Positions 62,495-63,726 of a stretch of 63,726 nucleotides of DNA are shown here, in pieces. Source of the DNA: Priapulus caudatus (Eukaryota > Priapulida > Priapulimorpha > Priapulimorphida > Priapulidae); NCBI RefSeq assembly GCF_000485595.1, contig NW_014577074.1, positions 862,673 through 926,398 on the forward strand, given 5' to 3'. Position numbers and translations under genes: made by a program. Within the stretch, counting starts at the first letter, position 1, and every line of letters begins with the position of its first letter. The notes under the pieces were generated by a model, which was not told the origin of the DNA, did no database searches, and saw only the letters and a program-made list of their open reading frames with translations.

Positions 62495-62600
62495 TATAGC
62501 CACAGCGTATATTATACAGAGTGGCTATATTCCCGGCAGCCGGCATATATCTGACGGCTGCCGGGCACGGTCTTCGATTTCCTAAATTCCCAGCAGTTCC
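62495..62600. repeat. GCCGGGCA module before repeat X copy 2
   Basis: TAGCCACAGCGTATATTATA through GATTTCCTAAATTCCCAGCA, in the same order as at 56525-56625. Confidence 0.8.
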
Positions 62601-63245
62601 TAACCTAGTAACCCTAGCCCCGACCAGGCTGTGCGACGGATTGTCTATACAGCCTGACACCCTTTCATACAAAAAAGCTATCACCTCTGCAGATCTAGAT
62701 GAATAACTGTGTATATCTCAAATAAAACTATTCTATTACCATCTTTGACTTGCCTTGTTTGAAATATGAACGTTAACTCACAGTTGTCCTGCTTCTAAAC
62801 TAGAATGTATCTCTTAATTCACGGTATAATCTGCTAATTCTCACAGCATATCAACTTTCCAATCAGCTTTACCCGCCATGTTTAGCGAGGCACGGAAAAC
62901 CCGAAACGGAAGACTTGCTAGAAAATACTACAGAAATAGTACAATAGCTGCACGATGACTCTCACGGCAATTACACACTAAAGCAAGTGAAACGATGTTC
63001 ATGAATGTCTGGGCCATTTGTAAAAACCTTAGATGACATGTTCTCGGATGTAGGGGTGGTTTACATGAGGACCGCTGATCGTTTAATTTCCTTTGTTCGA
63101 TCCATTACGGATTTTAGTCACAGTCGGAATGATAGCAAACATGGCGGCGAATTCATAAATTTGGTTGTATTCGTCTCAAAAAGTCGCTGTAACCCCGTAA
63201 GTACCCAGCGCATCGTAGCGCACTGATGGTTACAAGAAGGTAGAC
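62601..63245. repeat. Long direct repeat X, copy 2 (empty hAT site)
   Basis: Aligns with 56627-57269 and passes directly from AAGAAGG into TAGACGTATACTGATTC without the 1.35 kb insertion, so it preserves the pre-insertion site (63238-63245, AGGTAGAC). Confidence 0.85.
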
Positions 63246-63384
63246 GTATACTGATTCATTTGGTATATCACATGTGTAGTGTTCTTTGGCGATACTTGGC
63301 AAATAAGGAAACTACGTGTTTAGCTGCAGCCAAGGTTTGAAACGGTATTCTAACCCTAACAATACCGTTTCTTGGAGCTACTAG

Positions 63385-63726
63385 TAACCCTAGACCGAAT
63401 AATTCTGTCCCATATAACCTTTTTTATATTTTGGTGAGGGTTATATTGGGACAGAACGGGGTTCATTGAAATTTCGTGAGATCGCATGCAAAATGCATGC
63501 GCTGCGAATGCGGCCCGTACGCTGCTATTGACGTGAAAAAAACCCTACCGTTTCCTTCTACATGGCTTTACCTTGCTACTGATATGTGTATACATTCACT
63601 TCAATCTTTATTCACTTCTTAAAAGATTGTTTTTCAGAAACACCGCTTCGTTCCACTTTCCTAAATCATTCGCCATTTACAAACAATCAGACCAATCAGA
63701 GCGAGTCTTACAATAGCCTGGTTCTC
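63385..63726. repeat. Foldback element B, second copy, truncated by window end
   Basis: Matches the left arm at 58771-59105 (ACCGAATAATTCTGTCC, GGACAGAACGGGGTTCATTG, CAATCAGACCAATCAGAGCG). Its right arm would lie beyond the window. Confidence 0.8.

Overview
This is nuclear DNA from an intron-rich animal, not a prokaryote. The genes have many short exons with GT-AG borders, the introns are AT-rich, microsatellites are abundant, and the internal telomere-like repeat is the metazoan TTAGGG motif. Smoothened, plastin, PIG-T and FCP1/CTDP1 are all recognisable with intact family signatures. The repeat landscape suggests a non-vertebrate, probably marine, animal; I cannot name the phylum. One 25-base N gap (52034-52058) and many single-base indels between otherwise identical repeat copies suggest a long-read assembly that is poorly polished in its repeats.

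Layout. 1-9.47 kb: no gene recognised; a few micro-palindromes. 9.75-17.87 kb (+): plastin/fimbrin, 12 exons traced, 612 residues, lacking only the first ~25 residues. 17.9-20.3 kb: intergenic. 20.54-29.69 kb (-): Smoothened, 12 exons reconstructed in frame to 816 residues. 29.7-33.5 kb: a CA-rich macrosatellite upstream of Smoothened. 33.54-36.26 kb (+): a secreted von Willebrand factor A protein with TATA box, 5' UTR exon and six coding exons, complete at 333 residues. 36.3-39.7 kb: intergenic with two micro-palindromes and a larger foldback. 39.70-46.26 kb (-): CTDP1/FCP1 RNA polymerase II CTD phosphatase, 7 exons, about 867 residues. 48.24-61.48 kb (-): PIGT, GPI-transamidase subunit, 11 exons, about 585 residues. 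Its first intron (54381-61290) is packed with foldback elements, telomere-like arrays and GCCGGGCA repeats. 61.5-63.7 kb: a second copy of part of that repeat complex, cut by the window end.

The five genes have unrelated jobs (actin bundling, Hedgehog signalling, extracellular adhesion, transcription, GPI anchoring). I see no operon or functional cluster.

The most unusual content is the mobile DNA. Nine short near-perfect hairpins share the terminus ATCAGGAG, have variable interiors, and carry 3-bp target duplications in five cases; one ~0.5 kb member has the same ends. Also present are an 82-bp insertion with 16-bp inverted ends and an 8-bp duplication inside a dead reverse transcriptase, a 1.35 kb hAT-like insertion whose empty site survives in a neighbouring repeat copy, and an inverted-repeat element enclosing both a (CCCTAA)n array and a tRNA-like relic.
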